Of a DNA stretch of 64,000 bases, positions 34,510 to 48,300 are shown one piece after another. Positions within the stretch are counted from its first letter, which is position 1, and every line of letters begins with the position of its first letter. A program made the translations under genes and the position numbers. The DNA is from Linyphia triangularis (Eukaryota > Arthropoda > Arachnida > Araneae > Linyphiidae). The notes beneath the pieces were generated by a model. It saw only the letters and a list, made by a program, of their open reading frames with translations. It was not told where the DNA came from and searched no databases. Where the stretch lies: contig OZ021723.1 in the NCBI GenBank assembly GCA_963978545.1, positions 11,558,593 to 11,622,592 of the forward strand, written 5' to 3'.

Positions 34510-37020
34510 ACCCACCCTTTTGCATCGACGATTATCGTTCCTTTCTTCTTTCGACACAAGGGATGCGCACTTTCATGACCACCCTCTTACTTCGACGATT
34601 CTTGATCCTGTCTTCGATCGACACAATTGATGGACACTTTTAGTTCCATCCTCTTGCATCGACGATTATCGTTCCTTTCTTCTGTCGACACAAGGGATGG
34701 GCACTTTTAAGCCCACCCTCTTGCATCAAAGATTCTCGTTCTTATCTTCTTTCGACACAAGAGATGCGCACTTTTATGACAACCCTCTTACTTCGACGAT
34801 TCTTCATCCTGTCTTCTATCGACACAAGGGATGGACACTTTTAGTTCCATCCTCTTGCATCGACTATTCTCGTTTCTCTCTTCTGCTGACACAAGGGATG
34901 GGCACTTTTGAGCCCACCTTCTTGCATCGACGATTCTGGATCTTGTCTTCTGTCGACACAAGAGATGGGTACTTTCAAGCCCACCCTCTTGCATCAACGA
35001 TTCTTGATCTTATCTTCTGTCGATGCAAGGGTTGGGCACTTTTAAGCCCAAATTCTTGCATCGACGATTCTGGATCCTCTCTTCAGTCGACACAAAAGAT
35101 GGGCACTTTTAAGCTCACCCTCTTGCGTCGACGCTTCTGGATCTTCTCTTCTGTCGACGCAAAGGATGGGCACTTTTAAGCCCACCGACTTGCATTGATG
35201 ATTCCTGATCTTGTCTTTTGTGTTCGCAAGTGATGGGCACTTTTAAGCCCACCTTCTTGCATCGACGATTCTGGATCTTGTCTTCTGTCGACACAAGTGA
35301 TGGGCACTTTTAAGCCCACCCTCTTACGTCGACGCTTCTGGTTCTTCTCTTCTGTCGACACAAGAGATGGGTACTTTCAAGCCCAACCTCTTGCATCAAC
35401 GATTCTTGATCTTATCTTCTGTCGATGCAAGGGTTGGGCACTTTTAAGCCCAAATTCTTGCATCGACTATTCTGGATCCTCTCTTCAGTCGACACAAAAG
35501 ATGGGCACTTTTAAGCTCACCCTTTTGCGTCGACGCTTCTGGATTTTCTCTTCTGTCGACGCAAAGGATGGGCACTTTTAAGCCCACCGACTTGCATTGA
35601 TGATTCTTGATCTTGTCTTTTGTCGTCGCAAGTGATGGGCACTTTTAAACCCAACTTCTTGCATCGACAATTATCGTTCCTTTTTTCTGTCGACACAAGG
35701 GATGGGCACTTTTAAGCTCACCCTCTTGCGTCGACGCTTTTGGATCTTCTCTTCTGTCGACGCAAAGGATGGGCACTTTTAAGCCCACCGACTTGCATTG
35801 ATGATTCTTGATCTTGTCTTTTGTCGTCGCAAGTGATGGGTACTTTTAAACCCAACCTCTTGCATCGACAATTATCGTTCCTTTTTTCTGTCGACACAAG
35901 GGATGGGCACTTTTAAGCTCACCCTCTTGCGTCGACGCTTTTGGATCATCTCTTCTGTCGACGCAAAGGATGGGCACTTTTAAGCCCACCGACTTGCATC
36001 GATGATTCTTGATCTTGTCTTCTGTCGTCGCAAGTGATGGGCACTTTTAAACCCAACCTCTTGCATCGACAATTATCGTTCCTTTTTTCTGTCGACACAA
36101 GGGATGGGCACTTTTAAGCTCACCCTCTTGCGTCGACGCTTTTGGATCATCTCTTCTGTCGACGCAAGTGATGGGCACATTTAAACCCATCCTCTTGCAT
36201 CGACGATTATCGTTCCTTTTTTCTGTCGACACAAGGGATGGGAACTTTTAAGCTCACCCTCTTGCGTCGACGCTTTTGGATCTTCTCTTCTGTCGACGCA
36301 AAGGATGGGCACTTTTAAGCCCACCGACTTGCATCGATGATTCTTGATCTTGTCTTCTGTCGACGCAAGTGATGGGCACTTTTAAACCCATCCTCTTGCA
36401 TCGACAATTATCGTTCCTTTCTTCTGTCGACACAAGGGATATGCACATTTAAGCCCACCCTCTTGCATCGACGATTCTGGTTCTTCTTTTCTGTCGACAC
36501 AAGAGATGGGTACTTTCAAGCCCACCCTCTTGCATCAACGATTATCTTTCCTTTCTTCTGTCAACGCAAGGGATGGGAACTTTAAAGCCCACCCTCTTGC
36601 ATCGAAGATTCTGGATCTTGTCTTCTGTTGATACAAAGAATGCACAATTTCAATTCCACTCTCTTGCATTGACGATTCTGAATCCTCTCTTCCGTCGACA
36701 CAAAGGATGGGAACTTTTAAGCTCATCCTCTTGTGTCGACAATTATCGTTCCTTTTTTCTGTCGACACAAGGGATGGGCACTTTTAAGCCCACCGACTTG
36801 CATCGATGATTCTTGATTTTGTCTTCTGTCGACGCAAGTGATGGGCACTTTTAAACCCACCCTCTTACTTCGACGATTCTTGATCCTGTCTTCGATCGAC
36901 ACAATTGATGGACACTTTTAGTTCCATCCTCTTGCATCGACGATTATCGTTCCTTTCTTCTGTCGACACAATTGATGGGCACTTTTAAGCCCACACTCTT
37001 GCATCAAAGATTCTCGTTCT
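34510..37020 (+). repeat. satellite higher-order block A (copy 2)
   Basis: This is the second copy of the block at about 30,890-33,130, with four extra monomers inside (three near 35,960-36,160 and one near 36,300). Edges are approximate. Confidence 0.8.
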
Positions 37021-38074
37021 TATCTTCTTTCGACACAAGAGATGCGCACGTTTATGACCACCCTCTTACTTCGACGATTCTTCATCCTGTCTTCTATCGA
37101 CACAAGGGATGGACACTTTTAGTTCCATCCTCTTGCATCGACTATTCTCGTTTCTCTCTTCTGCTGACACAAGGGATGGGCACTTTTAAGCCCACCCTCT
37201 TACGTCGACGCTTCTGGTTCCTCTCTTCTGTCGACACAAGAGATGGGTACTTTCAAGCCCAATCTCTTGCATCAACGATTCTTGATCTTATCTTCTGTCG
37301 ATGCAAGGGTTGGGCACTTTTAAGCCCAAATTCTTGCATCGACGATTCTGGATCCTCTCTTCAGTCGACACAAAAGATGGGCACTTTTAAGCTCACCCTC
37401 TTGCGTCGACGCTTCTGGATCTTCTCTTCTGTCGACGCAAAGGATGGGCACTTTTAAGCCCACCGACTTGCATTGATGATTCTTGATCTTGTCTTTTGTC
37501 GTCGCAAGTGATGGGCACTTTTAAACCCAACTTCTTGCATCGACAATTATCGTTCCTTTTTTCTGTCGACACAAGGGATGGGCACTTTTAAGCTCACCCT
37601 CTTGCGTCGACGCTTTTGGATCTTCTCTTCTGTCGACGCAAAGGATGGGCACTTTTAAGCCCACCGACTTGCATTGATGATTCTTGATCTTGTCTTTTGT
37701 CGTCGCAAGTGATGGGTACTTTTAAACCCAACCTCTTGCATCGACAATTATCGTTCCTTTTTTCTGTCGACACAAGGGATGGGCACTTTTAAGCTCACCC
37801 TCTTGCGTCGACGCTTTTGGATCATCTCTTCTGTCGTCGCAAAGGATGGGCACTTTTAAGCCCACCGACTTGCATCGATGATTCTTGATCTTGTCTTCTG
37901 TCGTCGCAAGTGATGGGCACTTTTAAACCCAACCTCTTGCATCGACAATTATCGTTCCTTTTTTCTGTCGACACAAGGGATGGGCACTTTTAAGCTCACC
38001 CTCTTGCGTCGACGCTTTTGGATCATCTCTTCTGTCGACGCAAGTGATGGGCACTTTTAAACCCATCCTCTTGC

Positions 38075-39860
38075 ATCAACGATTATCGTTCCTTTTTTCT
38101 GTCGACACAAGGGATGGGAACTTTTAAGCTCACCCTCTTGCGTCGACGCATTTGGATCTTCTCTTCTGTCGACGCAAAGGATGGGCACTTTTAAGCCCAC
38201 CGACTTGCATCGATGATTCTTGATCTTGTCTTCTGTCGACGCAAGTGATGGGCACTTTTAAACCCATCCTCTTGCATCGACAATTATCGTTCCTTTCTTC
38301 TGTCGACACAAGGGATATGCACATTTAAGCCCACCCTCTTGCATCGACGATTCTGGTTCTTCTTTTCTGTCGACACAAGAGATGGGTACTTTCAAGCCCA
38401 CCCTCTTGCATCAACGATTATCTTTCCTTTCTTCTGTCAACGCAAGGGATGGGAACTTTAAAGCCCACCCTCTTGCATCGAAGATTCTGGATCTTGTCTT
38501 CTGTTGATACAAAGAATGCACAATTTCAATTCCACTCTCTTGCATCGACGATTCTGAATCCTCTCTTCCGTCGACACAAAGGATGGGAACTTTTAAGCTC
38601 ATCCTCTTGTGTCGACAATTGTCGTTCCTTTTTTCTGTCGACACAAGGGATGGGCACTTTTAAGCCCACCGACTTGCATCGATGATTCTTGATTTTGTCT
38701 TCTGTCGACGCAAGTGATGGGCACTTTTAAACCCACCCTCTTGCATCGACGATTATCGTTCCTTTCTTCTTTCGACACAAGGGATACGCACTTTCATGAC
38801 CACCCTCTTACTTCGACGATTCTTGATCCTGTCTTCGATCGACACAATTGATGGACACTTTTAGTTCCATCCTCTTGCATCGACGATTATCGTTCCTTTC
38901 TTCTGTCGACACAAGGGATGGGCACTTTTAAGCCCACCCTCTTGCATCAAAGATTCTCGTTCTTATCTTCTTTCGACACAAGAGATGCGCACTTTTATGA
39001 CCACCCTCTTACTTCGACGATTCTTCATCCTGTCTTCTATCGACACAAGGGATGGACACTTTTAGTTCCATCCTCTTGCATCGACTATTCTCGTTTCTCT
39101 CTTCTGCTGACACAAGGGATGGGCACTTTTGAGCCCACCTTCTTGCATCGACGATTCTGGATCTTGTCTTCTGTCGACACAAGAGATGGGTACTTTCAAG
39201 CCCACCCTTTTGCATCAACGATTCTTGATCTTATCTTCTGTCGATGCAAGGGTTGGGCACTTTTAAGCCCAAATTCTTGCATCGACGATTCTGGATCCTC
39301 TCTTCAGTCGACACAAAAGATGGGCACTTTTAAGCTCACCCTCTTGCGTCGACGCTTCTGGATCTTCTCTTCTGTCGACGCAAAGGATGGGCACTTTTAA
39401 GCCCACCGACTTGCATTGATGATTCTTGATCTTGTCTTTTGTGTTCGCAAGTGATGGGCACTTTTAAACCCAACTTCTTGCATCGACAATTATCGTTCCT
39501 TTTTTCTGTCGACACAAGGGATGGGCACTTTTAAGCCCACCTTCTTGCATCGACGATTCTGGATCTTGTCTTCTGTCGACACAAGTGATGGGCACTTTTA
39601 AGCCCACCCTCTTACGTCGACGCTTCTGGTTCTTCTCTTCTGTCGACACAAGAGATGGGTACTTTCAAGCCCAACCTCTTGCATCAACGATTCTTGATCT
39701 TATCTTCTGTCGATGCAAGGGTTGGGCACTTTTAAGCCCAAATTCTTGCATCGACGATTCTGGATCCTCTCTTCAGTCGACACAAAAGATGGGCACTTTT
39801 AAGCTCACCCTCTTGCGTCGACGCTTCTGGATCTTCTCTTCTGTCGACGCAAAGGATGGG
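38075..39860 (+). repeat. satellite higher-order block B (copy 1)
   Basis: This block is duplicated at about 51,140-52,855 with a constant offset of 13,065 bp (195 monomers). Shared private variants include GACGCATTTGG near 38,145 and 51,210, CAATTGTCGTTCC near 38,615 and 51,680, and GGGATACGCAC near 38,781 and 51,846. Edges are approximate. Confidence 0.82.
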
Positions 39861-42800
39861 CACTTTTAAGCCCACCGACTTGCATTGATGATTCTTTATC
39901 TTGTCTTTTGTCGTCGCAAGTGATGGGCACTTTTAAACCCAACTTCTTGCATCGACAATTATCGTTCCTTTTTTCTGTCGACACAAGGGATGGGCACTTT
40001 TAAGCTCACCCTCTTGCGTCGACGCTTTTGGATCTTCTCTTCTGTCGACGCAAAGGATGGGCACTTTTAAGCCCACCGACTTGCATTGATGATTCTTGAT
40101 CTTGTCTTTTGTCGTCGCAAGTGATGGGTACTTTTAAACCCAACCTCTTGCATCGACAATTATCGTTCCTTTTTTCTGTCGACACAAGGGATGGGCACTT
40201 TTAAGCTCACGCTCTTGCGTCGACGCTTTTGGATCATCTCTTCTGTCGACGCAAGTGATGGGCACTTTTAAACCCATCCTCTTGCATCGACGATTATCGT
40301 TCCTTTTTTCTGTCGACACAAGGGATGGGAACTTTTAAGCTCACCCTCTTGCGTCGACGCTTTTGGATCTTCTCTTCTTTCGACGCAAAGGATGGGCACT
40401 TTTAAGCCCACCGACTTGCATCGATGATTCTTGATCTTGTCTTCTGTCGACGCAAGTGATGGGCACTTTTAAACCCATCCTCTTGCATCGACAATTATCG
40501 TTCCTTTCTTCTGTTGACACAAGGGATATGCACATTTAAGCCCACCCTCTTGCATTGACGATTCTGGTTCTTCTTTTCTGTCGACACAAGAGATGGGTAC
40601 TTTCAAGCCCACCCTCTTGCATCAACGATTATCTTTCCTTTCTTCTGTCAACGCAAGGGATGGGAACTTTAAAGCCCACCCTCTTGCATCGAAGATTCTG
40701 GATCTTGTCTTCTGTTGATACAAAGAATGCACAATTTCAATTCCACTCTCTTGCATCGACGATTCTGAATCCTCTCTTCCGTCGACACAAAGGATGGGAA
40801 CTTTTAAGCCCACCGACTTGCATCGATGATTCTTGATTTTGTCTTCTGTCGACGCAAGTGATGGGCACTTTTAAACCCACCCTCTTGCATCGACGATTAT
40901 CGTTCCTTTCTTCTTTCGACACAAGGGATGCGCACTTTCATGACCACCCTCTTACTTCGACGATTCTTGATCCTGTCTTCGATCGACACAATTGATGGAC
41001 ACTTTTAGTTCCATCCTCTTGCATCGACGATTATCGTTCCTTTCTTCTGTCGACACAAGGGATGGGCACTTTTAAGCCCAACCTCTTGCATCAAAGATTC
41101 TCGTTCTTATCTTCTTTCGACACAAGAGATGCGCACTTTTATGACCACCCTCTTACTTCGACGATTCTTCATCCTGTCTTCTATCGACACAAGGGATGGA
41201 CACATTTAGTTCCATCCTCTTGCATCGACTATTCTCGTTTCTCTCTTCTGCTGACACAAGTGATGGGCACTTTTGAGCCCACCTTCTTGCATCGACGATT
41301 CTGGATCTTGTCTTCTGTCGACACAAGTGATGGGCACTTTTAAGCCCACCCTCTTACGTCGACGCTTCTGGATCTTCTCTTCTGTCGACGCAAAGGATGG
41401 GCACTTTTAAGCCCACCGTCTTGCATCGACGATTATCGTTTCTTTCTTCTGTCGACACAAGGGATGGGCACTTTTAAGCCCATCCTCTTACGTCGACGCT
41501 TCTGGTTCTTCTCTTCTGTCGACACAAGAGATGGGTACTTTCAAGCCCACCCTCTTGCATCAACGATTCTTGATCTTATCTTCTGTCGATGCAAGGGTTG
41601 GGCACTTTTAAGCCCACCGACTTGCATTGATGATTCTTGATCTTGTCTTTTGTCGTCGCAAGTGATGTGCACTTTTAAACCCAAACTCTTGCATCGACAA
41701 TTATCGTTCCTTTTTTCAGTCGACACAAGGGATGGGCACTTTTAAGCTCACCCTCTTTCGTCGACGCTTTTGGATTATCTCTTCTGTCGACGCAAAGGAT
41801 GGGCACTTTTAAGCCCACCGACTTGCATCGATGATTCTTGATTTTGTCTTCTGTCGACGCAAGTGATGGGCACTTTTAAACCCACCCTCTTGCATCGACG
41901 ATTATCGTTACTTTCTTCTTTCGACACAAGGGATGCGCACTTTCATGACCACCCTCTTACTTCGACGATTCTTGATCCTGTCTTCTATCGACACAAGGGA
42001 TGGATACTTTTAGTTCCATCCTCTTGCATCGACGATTATCGTTCCTTTCTTCTGTCGACACAAGGGATGGGTACTTTTAAGCCCACCCTCTTGCGTCGAC
42101 GCTTCTGGATCTTCTCTTCTGTCGACGCAAAGGATGGGCACTTTTAAGCCCACCGACTTGCATCGATGATTCTTGATCTTGTCTTCTGTTGACGCAAGTG
42201 ATGGGCAATTTTAAACCCACCCTCTTGCATCGACGATTATCGTTCCTTTCTTCTGTCGACACAAGGGATATGCACATTTAAGCCCACCCTCTTGCATCGA
42301 CGATTCTGGTTCTTCTTTTCTGTCGACACAAGAGATGTGTACTTTCAAGCCCACCCTCTTGCAACAACGATTCTCTTTCCTTTCTTCTGTCAACACAAGG
42401 GATGGGAACTTTAAAGCCCACCCTCTTGCATCGAAGATTCTGGATCTTGTCTTCTGTTGATACAAAGAATGCACAATTTCAATTCCACTCTCTTGCATCG
42501 ACCATTCTGAATCCTCTCTTCCGTCGACACAAAGGATGGGCACTTTTAAGCTCATCCTCTTGTGTCGACAATTATCGTTCCTTTTTTCTGTCGACACAAG
42601 GGATGGGCACTTTTAAGCCCACCGACTTGCATCGATGATTCTTGATATTGTCTTCTGTCGACGCAAGTGATGGGCACTTTTAAACCCACCCTCTTGCATC
42701 GACGATTATCGTTTCTCTCTTCTGCTGACACAAGGGATGGGCACTTTTGAGCCCACCTTCTTGCATCGACGATTCTGGATCTTGTCTTCTGTTGATACAA

Positions 42801-43769
42801 AGAATGCACACTTTTAATTCCACTCTCTTGCAAAGACGATTTTGAATCCTCTCTTCCGTCGACACAAGGGTTGGGCACTTTTAAGCCCAAATTCTTGCAT
42901 CGACGATTCTGGATCCTCTCTTTAGTCGACACAAAAGATGGGCAATTTTAAGCTCACCCTCTTGCGTCGACGCTTCTGGATCTTCTCTTCTGTCGACGCA
43001 AAGGATGGGCACTTTTATGCCCACCGACTTGCATTGATTATTCTTGATCTTGTCTTTTGTCGTCGCAAGTGATGGGCACTTTTAAACCCAACTTCTTGCA
43101 TCGACAATTATCGTTCCTTTTTTCTGTCGACACAAGGGATGGGCACTTTTAAGCTCACCCTCTTGCAACGACGCTTTTGGATCTTCTCTTCTGTCGACGC
43201 AAAGGATGGGCACTTTTAAGCCCACCGACTTGCATTGATGATTCTTGATCTTGTCTTTTGTCGTCGCAAGTGATGGGCACTTTTAAACCCAACCTCTTGC
43301 ATCGACAATTATCGTTCCTTTTTTCTGTCGACACAAGGGATGGGCACTTTTAAGCTCACCCTCTTGCTTCGACGCTTTTGGATCATCTCTTCTGTCGACG
43401 CAAGTGATGGGCACTTTTAAACCCATCCTCTTGCATCGACGATTATCGTTCCTTTTTTCTGTCGACACAAGGGATGGGAACTTTTAAGCTCACCCTCTTG
43501 CGTCGACGCTTTTGGATCTTCTCTTCTGTCGACGCAAAGGATGGGCACTTTTAAGCCCACCGACTTGCATCGATGATTCTTGATCTTGTCTTCTGTCGAC
43601 GCAAGTGATGGGCACTTTTAAACCCATCCTCTTGCATCGACAATTATCGTTCCTTTCTTCTGTCGACACAAGGGATATGCACATTTAAGCCCACCCTCTT
43701 GCATCGACGATTCTGGTTCTTCTTTTCTGTCGACACAAGAGATGGGTACTTTCAAGACCACCCTCTTGC

Positions 43770-45377
43770 ATCAACGATTATCTTTCCTTTCTTCTGTCAA
43801 CGCAAGGGATGGGAACTTTAAAGCCCACCCTCTTGCATCGAAGATTCTGGATCTTGTCTTCTGTTGATACAAAGAATGCACAATTTCAATTCCACTCTCT
43901 TGCATCGACGATTCTGAATCCTCTCTTCCGTCGACACAAAGGATGGGAACTTTTAAGCTCATCCTCTTGTGTCGACAATTATCGTTCCTTTTTTCTGTCG
44001 ACACAAGGGATGGGCACTTTTAAGCCCACCGACTTGCATCGATGATTCTTGATATTGTCTTCTGTCGACGCAAGTGATGGGCACTTTTAAACCCACCCTC
44101 TTGCATCGACGATTATCGTTCCTTTCTTCTTTCGACACAAGGGATGCGCACTTTCATTACCACCCTCTTACTTCGACGATTCTTGATCCTGTCTTCGATC
44201 GACACAATTGATGGACACTTTTAGTTCCATCCTCTTGTATCGACGATTATCGTTCCTTTCTTCTGTCGACACAAAGGATGGGCACTTTTAAGCCCACCCT
44301 CTTGCATCAAAGATTCTCGTTCTTATCTTCTTTCGACACAAGAGATGCGCACTTTTATGACCACCCTCTTACTTCGACGATTCTTCATCCTGTCTTCTAT
44401 CGACACAAGGGATGGACACTTTTAGTTCCATCCTCTTGCATCGACTATTCTCGTTTCTCTCTTCTGCTGACACAAGGGATGGGCACTTTTGAGCCCACCT
44501 TCTTGCATCGACGATTCTGGATCTTGTCTTCTGTTGATACAAAGAATGCACACTTTTAATTCCACTCTCTTGCAATGACGATTTTGAATCCTCTCTTCCG
44601 TCGACACAAGGGTTGGGCACTTTTAAGCCCAAATTCTTGCATCGACGATTCTGGATCCTCTCTTTAGTCGACACAAAAGATGGGCAATTTTAAGCTCACC
44701 CTCTTGCGTCGACGCTTCTGGATCTTCTCTTCTGTCGACGCAAAGGATGGGCACTTTTATGCCCACCGACTTGCATTGATGATTCTTGATCTTGTCTTTT
44801 GTCGTCGCAAGTGATGGGCACTTTTAAACCCAACTTCTTGCATCGACAATTATCGTTCCTTTTTTCTGTCGACACAAGGGATGGGCACTTTTAAGCTCAC
44901 CCTCTTGCGTCGACGCTTTTGGATCTTCTCTTCTGTCGACGCAAAGGATGGGCACTTTTAAGCCCACCGACTTGCATTGATGATTCTTGATCTTGTCTTT
45001 TGTCGTCGCAAGTGATGGGCACTTTTAAACCCAACCTCTTGCATCGACAATTATCGTTCCTTTTTTCTGTCGACACAAGGGATGGGAACTTTTAAGCTCA
45101 CCCTCTTGCGTCGACGCTTTTGGATCTTCTCTTCTGTCGACGCAAAGGATGGGCACTTTTAAGCCCACCGACTTGCATCGATGATTCTTGATCTTGTCTT
45201 CTGTCGACGCAAGTGATGGGCACTTTTAAACCCATCCTCTTGCATCGACAATTATCGTTCCTTTCTTCTGTCGACACAAGGGATATGCACATTTAAGCCC
45301 ACCCTCTTGCATCGACGATTCTGGTTCTTCTTTTCTGTCGACACAAGAGATGGGTACTTTCAAGCCCACCCTCTTGC
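43770..45377 (+). repeat. 24-monomer (1,608-bp) higher-order unit
   Basis: Diagnostic monomers in this stretch recur exactly 1,608 bp later, in 45,378-46,985. Both contain GCACTTTCATTACC, TCCTCTTGTATCGAC and CACAAAGGATGGGC in the same order. The same trio occurs at 29,330-29,470, 221 monomers upstream of the first copy. This adjacent duplication is the clearest higher-order unit I could see. Confidence 0.75.
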
Positions 45378-48300
45378 ATCAACGATTATCTTTCCTTTCT
45401 TCTGTCAACGCAAGGGATGGGAACTTTAAAGCCCACCCTCTTGCATCGAAGATTCTGGATCTTGTCTTCTGTTGATACAAAGAATGCACAATTTCAATTC
45501 CACTCTCTTGCATCGACGATTCTGAATCCTCTCTTCCGTCGACACAAAGGATGGGAACTTTTAAGCTCATTCTCTTGTGTCGACAATTATCGTTCCTTTT
45601 TTCTGTCGACACAAGGGATGGGCACTTTTAAGCCCACCGACTTGCATCGATGATTCTTGATATTGTCTTCTGTCGACGCAAGTGATGGGCACTTTTAAAC
45701 CCACCCTCTTGCATCGACGATTATCGTTCCTTTCTTCTTTCGACACAAGGAATGCGCACTTTCATTACCACCCTCTTACTTCGACGATTCTTGATCCTGT
45801 CTTCGATCGACACAATTGATGGACACTTTTAGTTCCATCCTCTTGTATCGACGATTATCGTTCCTTTCTTCTGTCGACACAAAGGATGGGCACTTTTAAG
45901 CCCACCCTCTTGCATCAAAGATTCTCGTTCTTATCTTCTTTCGACACAAGAGATGCGCACTTTTATGACCACCCTCTTACTTCGACGATTCTTCATCCTG
46001 TCTTCTATCGACACAAGGGATGGACACTTTTAGTTCCATCCTCTTGCATCGACTATTCTCGTTTCTCTCTTCTGCTGACACAAGGGATGGGCACTTTTGA
46101 GCCCACCTTCTTGCATCGACGATTCTGGATCTTGTCTTCTGTTGATACAAAGAATGCACACTTTTAATTCCACTCTCTTGCAATGACGATTTTGAATCCT
46201 CTCTTCCGTCGACACAAGGGTTGGGCACTTTTAAGCCCAAATTCTTGCATCGACGATTCTGGATCCTCTCTTTAGTCGACACAAAAGATGGGCAATTTTA
46301 AGCTCACCCTCTTGCGTCGACGCTTCTGGATCTTCTCTTCTGTCGACGCAAAGGATGGGCACTTTTATGCCCACCGACTTGCATTGATGATTCTTGATCT
46401 TGTCTTTTGTCGTCGCAAGTGATGGGCACTTTTAAACCCAACTTCTTGCATCGACAATTATCGTTCCTTTTTTCTGTCGACACAAGGGATGGGCACTTTT
46501 AAGCTCACCCTCTTGCGTCGACGCTTTTGGATCTTCTCTTCTGTCGACGCAAAGGATGGGCACTTTTAAGCCCACCGACTTGCATTGATGATTCTTGATC
46601 TTGTCTTTTGTCGTCGCAAGTGATGGGCACTTTTAAACCCAACCTCTTGCATCGACAATTATCGTTCCTTTTTTCTGTCGACACAAGGGATGGGCACTTT
46701 TAAGCTCACCCTCTTGCGTCGACGCTTTTGGATCATCTCTTCTGTCGACGCAAGTGATGGGCACTTTTAAACCCATCCTCTTGCATCGACGATTATCGTT
46801 CCTTTTTTCTGTCGACACAAGGGATGGGAACTTTTAAGCTCACCCTCTTGCGTCGACGCTTTTGGATCTTCTCTTCTGTCGACGCAAAGGATGGGCACTT
46901 TTAAGCCCACCGACTTGCATCGATGATTCTTGATCTTGTCTTCTGTCGACGCAAGTGATGGGCACTTTTAAACCCATCCTCTTGCATCGACAATTATCGT
47001 TCCTTTTTTCTGTCGACACAAGGGATATGCACATTTAAGCCCACAATCTTTCATCGACGATTCTGGTTCTTCTTTTCTGTCGACACAAGAGATGGGTACT
47101 TTCAAGCCCACCCTCTTGCATCAACGATTATCTTTCCTTTCTTCTGTCAACGCAAGGGATGGGAACTTTAAAGCCCACCCTCTTGCATCGAAGATTCTGG
47201 ATCTTGTCTTCTGTTGATACAAAGAATGCACAATTTCAATTCCACTCTCTTGCATCGACGATTCTGAATCCTCTCTTCCGTCGACACAAAGGATGGGAAC
47301 TTTTAAGCTCATCCTCTTGTGTCGACAATTATCGTTCCTTTTTTCTGTCGACACAAGGGATGGGCACTTTTAAGCCCACCGACTTGCATCGATGATTCTT
47401 GATTTTGTCTTCTGTCGACGCAAGTGATGGGCACTTTTAAACCCACCCTTTTGCATCGACGATTATCGTTCCTTTCTTCTTTCGACACAAGGGATGCGCA
47501 CTTTCATGACCACCCTCTTACTTCGACGATTCTTGATCCTGTCTTCGATCGACACAATTGATGGACACTTTTAGTTCCATCCTCTTGCATCGACGATTAT
47601 CGTTCCTTTCTTCTGTCGACACAAGGGATGGGCACTTTTAAGCCCACCCTCTTGCATCAAAGATTCTCGTTCTTATCTTCTTTCGACACAAGAGATGCGC
47701 ACTTTTATGACCACCCTCTTACTTCGACGATTCTTCATCCTGTCTTCTATCGACACAAGGGATGGACACTTTTAGTTCCATCCTCTTGCATCGACTATTC
47801 TCGTTTCTCTCTTCTGCTGACACAAGGGATGGGCACTTTTGAGCCCACCTTCTTGCATCGACGATTCTGGATCTTGTCTTCTGTCGACACAAGAGATGGG
47901 TACTTTCAAGCCCACCCTCTTGCATCAACGATTCTTGATCTTATCTTCTGTCGATGCAAGGGTTGGGCACTTTTAAGCCCAAATTCTTGCATCGACGATT
48001 CTGGATCCTCTCTTCAGTCGACACAAAAGATGGGCACTTTTAAGCTCACCCTCTTGCGTCGACGCTTCTGGATCTTCTCTTCTGTCGACGCAAAGGATGG
48101 GCACTTTTAAGCCCACCGACTTGCATTGATGATTCTTGATCTTGTCTTTTGTGTTCGCAAGTGATGGGCACTTTTAAGCCCACCTTCTTGCATCGACGAT
48201 TCTGGATCTTGTCTTCTGTCGACACAAGTGATGGGCACTTTTAAGCCCACCCTCTTACGTCGACGCTTCTGGTTCTTCTCTTCTGTCGACACAAGAGATG

